Source: VRUE01 sp033856275
GTDB taxonomy: Bacteria; Actinomycetota; Thermoleophilia; Solirubrobacterales; 70-9
Reading direction: 5' to 3'
DNA length: 64,000 nucleotides
Assembly (NCBI GenBank): GCA_033856275.1
Contig: JAWVFJ010000006.1
Coordinates: 62,001 to 126,000 of the forward strand
This document shows positions 31,583-40,349 of the stretch, one piece after another. The translations under genes were made by a program, and so were the position numbers. The notes below the pieces were generated by a model. That model made no database searches. It was not told where the DNA came from and saw only the letters and a list, made by a program, of their open reading frames with translations. Position 1 is the stretch's first letter; each line of letters begins with the position of its first letter.

Positions 31583-34500
31583 ACCCAGTCAGCAAAGTCC
31601 CGCCGCGCTCGGTGCCGGCAATCAGTTCGTCGGGTGCGTCGCCCTTTGGGATGAATCCGGATTTCATGCCGAAATAGACAGCCTGCGGATGGTGAGCGAC
31701 TATCGCGACGGTCGATTGCTCGGGCATCACGGCAAAGCCATCGGACAAGGTCATACCGATCGCTTCGAGGTCAAGGAGACGCCAGACCTTCGCATGCTCG
31801 GATTGATCGGGGCAGGCAGGGTAGCCCCACGAATAGCGCCGACCTTGATCGAGTGGTATGCCGAGCTCCTGGCGAGCTTGCGCATGTAGCCACTCCGCCA
31901 ATCCCTCGGCTGCTTGTACTCCAAGCCCGTGGACGTAGAGCTGCTCGGCGAACTCGCCTTCCTTCTCCAAGCGCTCGATCAGCTCGGTTACCTGCGGACC
32001 AACCGTCACGCCCTGCAGGGCAACCACATCGCGTTCGCCGGACTCGACGGGACGGTAGAAGTCGGCAAGGCAAATCCGGTCGTGCTTCGGTTGGCGGGGG
32101 AACGCAAGCCGCTCGATCTCCCGACCCGAGTCCTCGGGGTCGAAGATCACAAGCTCGTTACCGTCGGCGTTGCACGGAAAGTATCCAAGGCGGGCGCGGG
32201 GGCTCAGGTATTCCTGCTCTCGCCACATCCGCTCGAGGCGCGGGGCAAAGCCCTCCTCCTCCCCATTGCCCTCGACCAGTTCCTGCCAGGCCTGACCCTT
32301 GACCCCACGGCCACCCCAGTGCAGCTTGAAGAGAACGTGGCGATCCAGGTAGGGGAAGACGTCGTCGAGGTCGATGTCGATCTCTCGCCCACCCCAGAAA
32401 GGTGGCTCGGGGATCGGCGCATCGGTACGCGCGGAGGAGCGGACGCTTGCGTCGCTGGTTGGCGGTGAGTTATCGATCACCACTGGCTTCTCGCGCAGCT
32501 CCTGGGCCTCGACGCGGATGCGCTCCACCAGGGTCTCGCGGGTGGGCGCATCGACCAAGGCATCCATCGTGTCGAGCCCCTGGAAGGCGTCCTTGCAGTA
32601 GAAGACTCCGGGCCCGTAGACCTCATCGGACTCTTTGCCCTTGGGGTAGAGGGTGCGCCGGCCGAAGTCGCGATTGATCGCCGCGCCACCGATCAGCACC
32701 GGGAACTCCAGCCCGCGTTGATGGAGCTCCTGCACGCAGATCGGCATCTGCTTGGAGGTGGAGACCAGCAGGGCCGAGAGGCCGATTGCATCAGCATCGT
32801 TCTCGACGGCCGCTTCGATGATCGCGTCCACAGGCACCTGCTTGCCGAGGTCGATCACGGTGTAGCCGTTGTTGGTGAGGATCGTGTTGACCAGCGACTT
32901 GCCGATGTCGTGGACGTCGCCGAAGACGGTTGCGATCACCACCTTGCCCTTGGTGTGACCCTCGATCCGATCGAGGTAGTTCTCGAGTTGCGCTACGGCC
33001 CGCTTCATCACTTCGGCCGATTGCAGGACGAAGGGCAGGATCAGTTCGCCGGCGCCGAACTTGTCGCCAACCTCCTTCATCGCCGGCAGCAGCACCTTGT
33101 TGAGAGTCGGGACGGCGCCGATCTTCTCGACCGAGCGGTCGATCCACTCCTCGACTCCATCCTTCTTGCGACGTAGGATGTGCCAGTGCAGTGCCTCCTC
33201 GGGCCCCATGCCCTCGGTCGGGTTGGCCGCCTCCTCGGCGGCCTCCTCGCCCTTTGACTCGAAGTGGGCGATGAATCGCTCCAGCGCGTCCTCACGCCGG
33301 TTGAAGACGAGGTCGTCGGTCAACTCGCGCTCCTCCTCGGAAATCTCCGAATAGGGCGTGATGTGGTTGGGATTTACCATCGCCAGGTCGAGCCCGGCCT
33401 CGACGCAATGGTGCAGGAAGACCGAGTTGAGGACGGCACGCGGCCGCGGCGAGACTCCGAAGGAGACGTTTGAGACGCCGAGCGACGTCTTCACCCCTGG
33501 GATCTCCGCCTTGATCCGGCGGATTCCCTCGATCGTCTCCACCGCAGAGGGCTTCCACTCGTCGTCGCCCGTGGTCAGGGTGAAGGTGAGCGCGTCGAAG
33601 ATCAGCGCCTCGGGATCGAGGCCATGCTCGTTACAGGCGATGTCGCGCAGCCGTTCGGCGATCTCGACCTTGCGCTCAGCCGTCTTCGCCATCCCGACCT
33701 CGTCGATGGTCAGCGCGATCAGGGCAGCGCCATGCGCCTTGGCAAGCGGCACGACGGCGTCGGCCTTGTCCCGGCCGGCCTCGAGGTTGATCGAGTTGAC
33801 GATCGCGCGTCCGGGGATCTGCTCCAGTGCCGCCTTCAGCACCTCCGGCTCGGTCGAGTCGACCTGGATCGGCGAGGGCTGAGTCAGCGAGATCCGCTTG
33901 ACGACCGCCGCCATCTGCTCGTCCTCGTCCTGGCGCTCGGTCAAGGCCACGCAGACGTCGAGCACATGGGCGCCGCCTTCGACCTGGTCTTCGGCGACCT
34001 GGACGAGGCCGTCATAGTCGTCGGCGAGGAGCAGCTCCTTCGCCTTGCGCGAGCCCTGCGAGTTGACCCGCTCGCCGACCAGCGTCGGCCGTGGTTCCTG
34101 GACCAGCGGGGTGGAGGTCATCATCGAGGAGACCTCGATCGGGCCGGGCGCGGGCCGTGGGCCGGGCACGCGGCCGTCGACCTGCTCGCGGATCGCGGCG
34201 ATGTGCTCTGGCGTCGTCCCGCAGCAGCCGCCGACGATGCCGACGCCGTAGCGCTCGACGAACTCGCCCAAGGTGGCGGCCAGCGGCCCGGGCTCTTCCG
34301 GGAAGATCGTCTCGCCATCGGGCCCCTGCAGGGGCAGGCCGGCATTGGGGATGCAGTGGACCGGCAGCGGGCTGTGCTCGCCGAGGAAGCGGATCGCGTC
34401 GCGCATGTCCTCCGGCCCGGTCGAGCAGTTGAGGCCGATCACGTCGACGTCGAGCGCGGTGAGGGTTGTAAGGACAGCCTGGATGTCGGTGCCGAGCAGC

Positions 34501-35099
34501 ATCTTTCCGCCCTGGGGAAGCAGGGAGACGCTGGTCTGGATCGGCAGCACGCGCCCGGTCGCCGCAAACGCCTCGCGGGCGCCGAAGATCGCCGCCTTGA
34601 CCTCGAGGATGTCCTGAGCCGTCTCGATGATGATCAGGTCGGCGCCGCCATCGACCAGTCCCCGTGCCTGCTCGGCGAACACCTCGACGAGTCGGCCGAA
34701 GGAGATATCGCCCAGCGTCGGGTCGGTCGAAGCGGGCAGGAAGCCGGTCGGGCCGATCGAGCCGGCGACGAAGCGCTCCGCGCCCGCTGCCTTGCGAGCG
34801 ATTTCCGCCGCCTTCGTATTGATCTCCAGGGTGTGCTTGCCCAAGCCCCACTCCTCGAGCTTCAGCCGCGAACCCTGGAAGCTGTCGGTCTCCACGACTT
34901 CGGCCCCAGCTTCGAGCATCGACGAGTGAACCCCCTCGATCACGTCGGGCCTGTTCAGCACCAGCGCCTCATGGCACTTGCCCTCGAGCCCGCCGTAGTC
35001 CTCCTGCGTCAGGTCGAACTGCTCCAGCGTCGCGCCCATGCCGCCATCGAAGACGACGACGCGCTCCTTGGTCGCAGCTATGAAATCTCGCTCGGACAT
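31581..35099 (-). CDS. metH: Cobalamin-dependent methionine synthase
   Basis: A full-length 1172-residue MetH. Residues 1-310 form the homocysteine domain with zinc cysteines in LNCSTGPED and GGCCGTTPEH; 330-600 the methyltetrahydrofolate (pterin-binding) barrel; 640-880 the cobalamin cap and binding domain with the lower-ligand motif GDVHDIGKSLVNTIL; 900-1172 the AdoMet reactivation domain (HVLFKLHWGGRG, RYSWGYPACPD). It makes methionine from homocysteine. All domains are present, so it should be active. No cobalamin riboswitch was seen upstream; instead a long inverted repeat (35102-35227) separates it from the aldehyde dehydrogenase gene. Confidence 0.97.
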   Translation of the reverse strand: MSERDFIAATKERVVVFDGGMGATLEQFDLTQEDYGGLEGKCHEALVLNRPDVIEGVHSSMLEAGAEVVETDSFQGSRLKLEEWGLGKHTLEINTKAAEIARKAAGAERFVAGSIGPTGFLPASTDPTLGDISFGRLVEVFAEQARGLVDGGADLIIIETAQDILEVKAAIFGAREAFAATGRVLPIQTSVSLLPQGGKMLLGTDIQAVLTTLTALDVDVIGLNCSTGPEDMRDAIRFLGEHSPLPVHCIPNAGLPLQGPDGETIFPEEPGPLAATLGEFVERYGVGIVGGCCGTTPEHIAAIREQVDGRVPGPRPAPGPIEVSSMMTSTPLVQEPRPTLVGERVNSQGSRKAKELLLADDYDGLVQVAEDQVEGGAHVLDVCVALTERQDEDEQMAAVVKRISLTQPSPIQVDSTEPEVLKAALEQIPGRAIVNSINLEAGRDKADAVVPLAKAHGAALIALTIDEVGMAKTAERKVEIAERLRDIACNEHGLDPEALIFDALTFTLTTGDDEWKPSAVETIEGIRRIKAEIPGVKTSLGVSNVSFGVSPRPRAVLNSVFLHHCVEAGLDLAMVNPNHITPYSEISEEERELTDDLVFNRREDALERFIAHFESKGEEAAEEAANPTEGMGPEEALHWHILRRKKDGVEEWIDRSVEKIGAVPTLNKVLLPAMKEVGDKFGAGELILPFVLQSAEVMKRAVAQLENYLDRIEGHTKGKVVIATVFGDVHDIGKSLVNTILTNNGYTVIDLGKQVPVDAIIEAAVENDADAIGLSALLVSTSKQMPICVQELHQRGLEFPVLIGGAAINRDFGRRTLYPKGKESDEVYGPGVFYCKDAFQGLDTMDALVDAPTRETLVERIRVEAQELREKPVVIDNSPPTSDASVRSSARTDAPIPEPPFWGGREIDIDLDDVFPYLDRHVLFKLHWGGRGVKGQAWQELVEGNGEEEGFAPRLERMWREQEYLSPRARLGYFPCNADGNELVIFDPEDSGREIERLAFPRQPKHDRICLADFYRPVESGERDVVALQGVTVGPQVTELIERLEKEGEFAEQLYVHGLGVQAAEGLAEWLHAQARQELGIPLDQGRRYSWGYPACPDQSEHAKVWRLLDLEAIGMTLSDGFAVMPEQSTVAIVAHHPQAVYFGMKSGFIPKGDAPDELIAGTERGGTLLTG

Positions 35100-35101
35100 G
35101 A

Positions 35102-35227
35102 CCTAGGAGGGTAAGGGGTCCGGGCACCCTCCTCTGGAGGCTCAGGGACCACGCCACGAACCTCCCGGGCCGACCTGCTGCGCAACGGCCTCCAGGGGAG
35201 GGTGCCCGGACCCCTCCTCCGCCTAGG
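35102..35227. repeat. Long inverted repeat B between aldehyde dehydrogenase and metH
   Basis: Arms at 35115-35141 and 35188-35214 pair in 26 of 27 positions (starting GGGGTCCGGGCACCC), with 46 bases between them. CCTAGG at 35102-35107 and 35222-35227 extend the symmetry. It lies just upstream of the metH start and after the stop of the co-oriented aldehyde dehydrogenase gene, where a terminator or a metH leader element would be expected. Confidence 0.7.
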
Positions 35228-35233
35228 CTCGGG

Positions 35234-36811
35234 TCAGCCGCGCATGCCGAGGCGGCGCTTGAGGTCGCGGGCGCTGAACGCCTGGGAGATCCGGTCGACG
35301 AGGCCGCGGCGGGCTTTGGTGTACGGGTACCAGGCTGGTTCGCGCTTGCCGCCGAAGCGAGTGATCACGACCGACTCTGTGCGGCAGTACTTCTTGATTC
35401 CCGGTTCGCCATGGCGGTAGCCGATGCCGGACTGCTTCCAGCCGCCCATTGGGACACCCATTGCCGCCATGTTGATGATCACGTCGTTGACGTTCACCGA
35501 GCCCGCCTCGATCCGGCGGGCAATTTTCTCGGCCCTGTTCTTCTCGCCGAAGATCGAGGCGGCGAGCCCGTAGCGGCTGTCGTTGGCGAGTTCGAGCGCC
35601 TGCTCGGAGTCGCGCACCTTCATCACCCCGACGACGGGGCCGAAGGTCTCATCGCGCATGACCTTCATCGAGTGGTCGACGTCGACCAGGACCGTCGGCT
35701 CGAAATAATCGCCGGGGCCGGCGACTTTTTTGCCTCCAGTCAGGGCCCGGGCGCCGTTGGCGACCGCGTCGTCGACGTGGTCCTCGACGACCGCGGACTG
35801 GTTTGGCGAGGTCATCGCGCCGACGTCCTTCTCGGGCTTGCGGCCGTCGGCGCCCTGGCGCAGGCCGCTGACCTCCTTGGTCAGCTTGTCGACGAACTCG
35901 TCGTAGACGGGCTCCTCGACGTAGATCCGCTCGACCGAGATGCAGAGCTGACCGGAGTTCACCATCCCACCCCAGGCAGCCGCGTTGGCGGCGCGGTCGA
36001 GATCCGCATCGGCGAGCACGATCATCGGATCCTTGCCACCGAGCTCGAGGCTGACCGGGGTCAGCGTCTCCGCGGCACGGCCCATCACCTTGCGGCCGGT
36101 CCGGTCGGAGCCGGTGAACTGGACGTAATCGACGTTGTCGATCAGAGCGCCACCGGCCTCGCCGGTACCGAGCACGCAGTCGAATATGTCCGGGCCGCCA
36201 ATCTCCTCTTTCCAGGCCTTGACCACCTTGATCAGGCTGAGCGGCGTGAACTCGGAGGGCTTGACGACGACCGCGGCACCCGCCTGCAGGGCGGGGATCG
36301 AGTCGCCGAGCCCCATTGCCAGCGGGAAGTTCCAGGGGCTGATCACGCCGACCACCGGGAAGGGCCTGTACTGGACCAGGAGCTTCTTCGACGCCAGCAG
36401 CGGCGAGTGGGGGCGGACGATTTCATCGCCGATGAACTTCGCCGCCTTCGCGCCGTAGAAGTTGATCAGGTCGGCGACATAGGTCAGATCCAGGGATATG
36501 TCGGCACGCACCTTGCCGGTTTCCGCCTGCATCGTGTCGGCGATCTGTTCGGTGTTGTCGAGAATCCAGTCGCGCAGCTTGCCGAGCCAGTGGTAGCGGC
36601 CCTCGATTCCCATCGCCTCCCACTCAGCCTGATTGGCACGGATCCGAGCCACCGTGGCGGCGATCGTCTCGGGCGTGTCGACCTCAATCGAGCCGACCGT
36701 TTCACCGTTCGCCGGGTTGAGGACCTCGATGCGCTCGATGGGTGGCGAACCGCTGCCGCCGTTCGAGCCGGTGGTAGCTGCCGTGCTCGTCTCCACAGTC
36801 CCGCTCTCCAC
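35234..36811 (-). CDS. Aldehyde dehydrogenase, succinate-semialdehyde dehydrogenase-like
   Basis: A 525-residue NAD(P)-dependent aldehyde dehydrogenase. VISPWNFPLAMGLGDSIPAL is the cofactor region, LELGGKDPMIVLADAD holds the general-base Glu, NSGQLCISVERIYV the catalytic Cys, and DETFGPVVGVMKV follows. The N-terminus has a 25-residue low-complexity Ser/Gly stretch and the C-terminus a basic 35-residue extension with TKARRGLVDRISQAF, not typical of the soluble family. GTG 36811 has GGGAG 6 bases upstream. The palindromic operator 36837-36852 lies directly before it. Confidence 0.92.
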   Translation of the reverse strand: MESGTVETSTAATTGSNGGSGSPPIERIEVLNPANGETVGSIEVDTPETIAATVARIRANQAEWEAMGIEGRYHWLGKLRDWILDNTEQIADTMQAETGKVRADISLDLTYVADLINFYGAKAAKFIGDEIVRPHSPLLASKKLLVQYRPFPVVGVISPWNFPLAMGLGDSIPALQAGAAVVVKPSEFTPLSLIKVVKAWKEEIGGPDIFDCVLGTGEAGGALIDNVDYVQFTGSDRTGRKVMGRAAETLTPVSLELGGKDPMIVLADADLDRAANAAAWGGMVNSGQLCISVERIYVEEPVYDEFVDKLTKEVSGLRQGADGRKPEKDVGAMTSPNQSAVVEDHVDDAVANGARALTGGKKVAGPGDYFEPTVLVDVDHSMKVMRDETFGPVVGVMKVRDSEQALELANDSRYGLAASIFGEKNRAEKIARRIEAGSVNVNDVIINMAAMGVPMGGWKQSGIGYRHGEPGIKKYCRTESVVITRFGGKREPAWYPYTKARRGLVDRISQAFSARDLKRRLGMRG

Positions 36812-36836
36812 TGGAAACTCCCTTCCTCAAAACCCT

Positions 36837-36852
36837 TTGGCTGGTCAGCCAA
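36837..36852. promoter_or_regulatory. Palindromic operator, second copy
   Basis: TTGGCTGGTCAGCCAA keeps the CTGGTCAG core of the site at 18704-18719. The fourth base of each half-site is changed in step (A to G, T to C), so perfect dyad symmetry is kept. It is 25 bases upstream of the aldehyde dehydrogenase start. Same regulator as the first site is inferred. Confidence 0.65.
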
Positions 36853-36884
36853 CTGTAACCGCATCAACTCGACGGTGCCGCGGA

Positions 36885-38201
36885 TCAGCTCGCGGCGATC
36901 TCGCTGAGCACCGCCGCGACATCGGGATCGAACTGGGACCCCGCGCAAGTGTGGAGCTCGGCCACCGCGTCCGCGGTCGGCATCGCCTTGCGGTAAGACC
37001 GGGTTGTCGTCATCGCGCTGAAGGCGTCGCAGCAGGTGACGATGCGAGCCTCGATCGGGATCTGCTCTTCCGTGAGGCCGTCGGGGTAGCCGCTGCCGTC
37101 GTAGTGCTCGTGGGAGGAGCGGACTATGCGGCCTACGTCAGCCAGGACGCCACCAACTCGTTTCAGCATCTCCTCGCCCTCGATCGTGTGGCGGTGCATG
37201 ACCTTCCACTCATCGTCGTCAAGCGGGCCGGGCTTGTTGATGATCTCCTTGGGGACGGCGATCTTGCCGACGTCGTGGAGGAGGGCGGCGAACTCGACGT
37301 TGCGACGCTGGCGGGAATTCAGGCCAAGGCGATCGGCGACCGCGAGCGAGAGCTCGACCACGCCGCGGCTGTGGCTGCCGGTGTAGGCGTCGTCGGCCTC
37401 GACCACGTCACCGAGCAGCATCGCGGTGCCCTGGTAAGCCTCGCTCAGCTCAAGTGCCTGATCGATTCGGCGCTGCCGCTCGCGGGAAAGCACAGCGAGG
37501 ACGGCGGCGAGGGGGAGCACGAGCAGGCATGTCGCCGGCCCCAGCTCGAGCGCGGCGAAGGTCGCCAGCAGGCCAACAGGGGCAAGGGCCGCATCGAGTG
37601 CGTACACGGGTGCGATCTGTCGCAGCTCCATTCGCGGCACGTTTCCCTCGATCAGCCAGATGCGGGCAGCCGTCGCGGCGAAGTCGAAGGCGAACTGAGC
37701 GAGAAGGGCCAGCGCGTACACAGGCCATTGGTCCCAGGAGAAGATCTGGGCACCGGCGAGGACGATGACCAGTGCCGGACCTATCGCGTGCCAACAGTCG
37801 CCGAAGACGTGCAGGGCGCGGCGCACGCTGGTCGCACCACTCGCGTAGTCGAGCATGCGTCCGAGTGCCCAACTGAAGCTGACCACCAGCGGCACGTCGG
37901 GGGTGGGAAGGAGGAAGAGCATCGGCACCAGGACCAGCTCGGTCGGCACCGTGTAGCCGTCGGCGAAATCGAACTTGGCTCGGCAGGCGACGACGTAGGC
38001 GCCGGCGAGGACGGCGAGCGGCAGGGGTTCGAGCGCCCGCGGCGAGGTGAAGCTCAGGGCCATCGCCAGGGCAACCGCCAAGAAGGCAACTCCGGCGACG
38101 CTCTCGACGCTCAGCTCACGAAGGCTTGGCGCGGCAACCGCGCGAGCGCGGCCGCGGGCGAAGAGCTGCTCGACGTCTAGTGTCTCGGAGGCTGGTGGCA
38201 T
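36885..38201 (-). CDS. HD-GYP domain c-di-GMP phosphodiesterase, membrane-bound
   Basis: A 438-residue protein. The N-terminal 240 residues have about seven hydrophobic segments (a MASE-like sensor region). After a short coil, residues 255-430 are an HD-GYP domain: GSHSRGVVELSLAVADRLG, ALLHDVGKIAVPKEI, KVMHRHTIEGEEML, SSHEHYDGSGYPDGL and AMTTTRSYRKAM. All metal ligands are present, so it should be able to degrade c-di-GMP. ATG 38201. It is divergent from the c-di-GMP riboswitch-controlled gene. Confidence 0.92.
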   Translation of the reverse strand: MPPASETLDVEQLFARGRARAVAAPSLRELSVESVAGVAFLAVALAMALSFTSPRALEPLPLAVLAGAYVVACRAKFDFADGYTVPTELVLVPMLFLLPTPDVPLVVSFSWALGRMLDYASGATSVRRALHVFGDCWHAIGPALVIVLAGAQIFSWDQWPVYALALLAQFAFDFAATAARIWLIEGNVPRMELRQIAPVYALDAALAPVGLLATFAALELGPATCLLVLPLAAVLAVLSRERQRRIDQALELSEAYQGTAMLLGDVVEADDAYTGSHSRGVVELSLAVADRLGLNSRQRRNVEFAALLHDVGKIAVPKEIINKPGPLDDDEWKVMHRHTIEGEEMLKRVGGVLADVGRIVRSSHEHYDGSGYPDGLTEEQIPIEARIVTCCDAFSAMTTTRSYRKAMPTADAVAELHTCAGSQFDPDVAAVLSEIAAS

Positions 38202-38380
38202 GGGATTTGGTATCCCGCTCGCAAAAGCGGTCGCACCTCTTTTCGGCTCGCTGCCGCGCTTGCAATAGCCGCGCATGCCAAGAGTCATCGATTTCTAGGG
38301 GAAATGCGACGGAGTCCGACATTCGTCCGAATCACTTCAGTTCCGCAAATGCGTGCCGATCATCACCGCACACATAAGTC

Positions 38381-38514
38381 AGCTGCATAAAGGCAAACCT
38401 GCCGCGAGGCAGGGACGCAAAGTCAGAGGTCTCGCGTTTTAGCGTGAGATGGCTCAACTGCTCAGCTTGGTTTCACGACCAGGCTTTTTGTCCTGCCGTG
38501 AAGGGAGGTTTGCC
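38381..38514 (+). ncRNA. c-di-GMP-I (GEMM-I) riboswitch leader
   Basis: AGGCAAACCTGCC, the GCGA tetraloop hairpin CCTGCC/GGCAGG (38398-38413) and GACGCAAAG (38414-38422) are the conserved GEMM-I signature, with TCTCGCG/GCGTGAGA as the second stem and AGCTG/CAGCT (38381-38385, 38463-38467) closing P1. The aptamer strand GGCAAACCT (38392-38400) is an exact complement of AGGTTTGCC (38506-38514), the ribosome-binding/start region of the next gene. CTTTTTGTCCTGCC (38484-38497) is partly complementary to the second aptamer strand, which suggests an expression platform. Confidence 0.88.
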
Positions 38515-39138
38515 ATGAAGCTCGATCAGAACAACGTTGCTGTCTCGTTTCGGGTGAGACTGACTGCGGTCCTCGGGATCGCGCTGCTCTCACTCGGCCT
38601 TGCCGTTACCAACGCACAGGCATGCTCCTATCCGGGTGCCAAGCCGGTCTTTGCTCCCTGGGGCGATCAGCACTCCTATGCCCTGGCGCCCGACGGCGGC
38701 TTCGAGTCCGGCGGCGCCGGCTGGTCGCTGCGCGGCGCTCAGGTTGTCGCCGGCAACGAGAGCTACCAGTTGAACGGACTGGCCGATTCGGGATCGCTTG
38801 CGCTGCCCGCCGGCAGCTCGGCGACGAGCGCGCCGATCTGCATGTCGATCGATACGCCACTGTTTCGCTTTGTGGCTCGCAACACGGGCGATCCATCCTC
38901 TCGTTTGCGCGTCGAGGCCGTCTATAGCCTGCTTGGCCTGGTGCGAACGAACGTCGTCAACACCGTTTCGGCCGGCTTGAGCTGGGAACCCAGCAAGCAG
39001 GTCTCGACGGTCTTGGGACTCTCGACCATCGTCGGCACGGTCCTGCCGAGCGCAATCGAGATTCGCTTCACGCCGCTGGACAGCAAGGGCCAGTGGCAGG
39101 TCGACGACCTCTACGTCGACCCCTTCGCCCGCCACTAG
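38515..39138 (+). CDS. Secreted protein controlled by c-di-GMP riboswitch
   Basis: A 207-residue secreted protein with signal peptide RLTAVLGIALLSLGLAV and cleavage after TNAQA. The mature part begins CSYPGAKPVFAPWGD and contains LAPDGGFESGGAGWSLRGAQ and WQVDDLYVDPF, a beta-sandwich layout like carbohydrate-binding modules. Only three Cys remain. Its role is probably extracellular (surface or matrix), a usual target of c-di-GMP control. ATG 38515 is set by GGGAGG. Its stop shares CTAG (39135-39138) with the convergent sugar dehydrogenase gene. Confidence 0.8.
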   Translation: MKLDQNNVAVSFRVRLTAVLGIALLSLGLAVTNAQACSYPGAKPVFAPWGDQHSYALAPDGGFESGGAGWSLRGAQVVAGNESYQLNGLADSGSLALPAGSSATSAPICMSIDTPLFRFVARNTGDPSSRLRVEAVYSLLGLVRTNVVNTVSAGLSWEPSKQVSTVLGLSTIVGTVLPSAIEIRFTPLDSKGQWQVDDLYVDPFARH

Positions 39139-40334
39139 CGGGCAACGAGCCTGAACACCGGCCCCTCCTGCGAGCAGACATAGACCTGGCCACGGCCGTT
39201 TTCCCCGAAGGAAGTGGGGGAGGCGACCGTGAGCCCGGTCTTGCGGTCGTCGCTGGCTCCATGCAGGTGGGGGACAAGGCTGCGCAGGACGCCGGAGCAG
39301 TAGTCGGCATAGACGTAGCGGCCCCGCAGCGGGGACGGTCCGCCCTTGCCGACCACGTAGCCGCCGATGATCGTGCAAGTGCCTCCGTCGCGGCCGCGGC
39401 CGTAGGCCATGATCGGCTTGGTTGTGCCGCCGGGGTCAGGTGTGCCGCTGTTTTCTTCTTCGTAGGGGTGGAAGCCCTCGAAGGCGTCCCAACCGAAGTT
39501 GGCCCCGGATGCGGCGGCGACGGTCGTGTAGTCGAGCTCCTCGAAACGGTTCTGGCCGACATCGCCGATCGCGATCCGGGGCTGGGTGGCGCTGGTGGTG
39601 TCGAAGGAAAAGCGGAAGGGATTGCGCAGGCCGTAGGCGTAGATCTCGTCACGGCCCGGCTTGCCGACGAAGGGGTTGTCGGCGGGGACTGAGTAAGGCT
39701 GGCCAGCGCTCGGCCGCGGGTCGATGCGCAGCAACTTGCCGAGCAGGCTCTCCTTGTTCTGGGCGCTGTTGGGCGGATCGCCGCCGGAACCGCCGTCCCC
39801 GGTACCGAAGTAGAGGAGGTCGCCGAGGAACTGCAGCTGTCCGCCGTTGTGGTTGGCGTTGACCGGGTGGGCGATTTCGATCACGGTGCGGCGCGTTCCG
39901 CGATCGGCCTTGGTCGCGCTCGCACGCTTGAGTTCGTCGACGCGGATATTGCCGGCATTGTCCGTGTAGTAGACATAGAAGCGACCGCTCTGCTGGTAGT
40001 CAGATGGAAAAGCGATCGAAAGCAGGCCACGCTCGCCGCTGGCGCCGACCAGTCCTCTGATGTCGAGGAAGGGATGGCCTGCCCGCCGGCCTTTGCGCAG
40101 TACCTCGACCTCGCCCTCCTGCTCGACCACGAAGAGCAGCTGGGGAAACCCGGGTGCGCTCGCCACATAGGTTGGTTCGTTGAAGCTGCCGATGCGCTTC
40201 AGGGCCAGGCTGCCACGCTTCGCTTTCGACGGTTCCGCACCATGCTGCTGTGCGGTGCCGCAGGCCGGCAACACCACCAATGCCAGTGCTGACAGAACGA
40301 TGCTCGATGCGGCGCGGCGCCTCACTCGGATCAA
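39135..40334 (-). CDS. PQQ-dependent sugar dehydrogenase-like lipoprotein (GSDH/sorbosone type)
   Basis: A 399-residue soluble-glucose-dehydrogenase-like beta-propeller. The N-terminus has a lipobox (VLPACG) after a signal sequence. SFNEPTYVASAPGFPQLLFV begins the propeller, GERGLLSIAFPSDYQQSG and GDGGSGGDPPNSAQN follow, and YAYGLRNPFRFSFD is a hallmark. The family oxidises sugars with PQQ, or has lost this; the PQQ site cannot be proved here. No pqq genes are seen. It appears alone on the minus strand, followed by the riboswitch gene on the other. Confidence 0.85.
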   Translation of the reverse strand: MIRVRRRAASSIVLSALALVVLPACGTAQQHGAEPSKAKRGSLALKRIGSFNEPTYVASAPGFPQLLFVVEQEGEVEVLRKGRRAGHPFLDIRGLVGASGERGLLSIAFPSDYQQSGRFYVYYTDNAGNIRVDELKRASATKADRGTRRTVIEIAHPVNANHNGGQLQFLGDLLYFGTGDGGSGGDPPNSAQNKESLLGKLLRIDPRPSAGQPYSVPADNPFVGKPGRDEIYAYGLRNPFRFSFDTTSATQPRIAIGDVGQNRFEELDYTTVAAASGANFGWDAFEGFHPYEEENSGTPDPGGTTKPIMAYGRGRDGGTCTIIGGYVVGKGGPSPLRGRYVYADYCSGVLRSLVPHLHGASDDRKTGLTVASPTSFGENGRGQVYVCSQEGPVFRLVAR

Positions 40335-40349
40335 GCTACCCGGCTACCC

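Noticed and set aside
35100..35233. Cobalamin or SAM riboswitch upstream of metH
   Set aside because: The spacer is only about 130 bases and is filled by a simple inverted repeat; no B12-box or SAM aptamer signature is seen.
33624..36907. Two long plus-strand open frames antisense to metH and the aldehyde dehydrogenase
   Set aside because: Leu/Asp/Val/Gly-rich shadow composition with no domain; the sense genes carry all family motifs.
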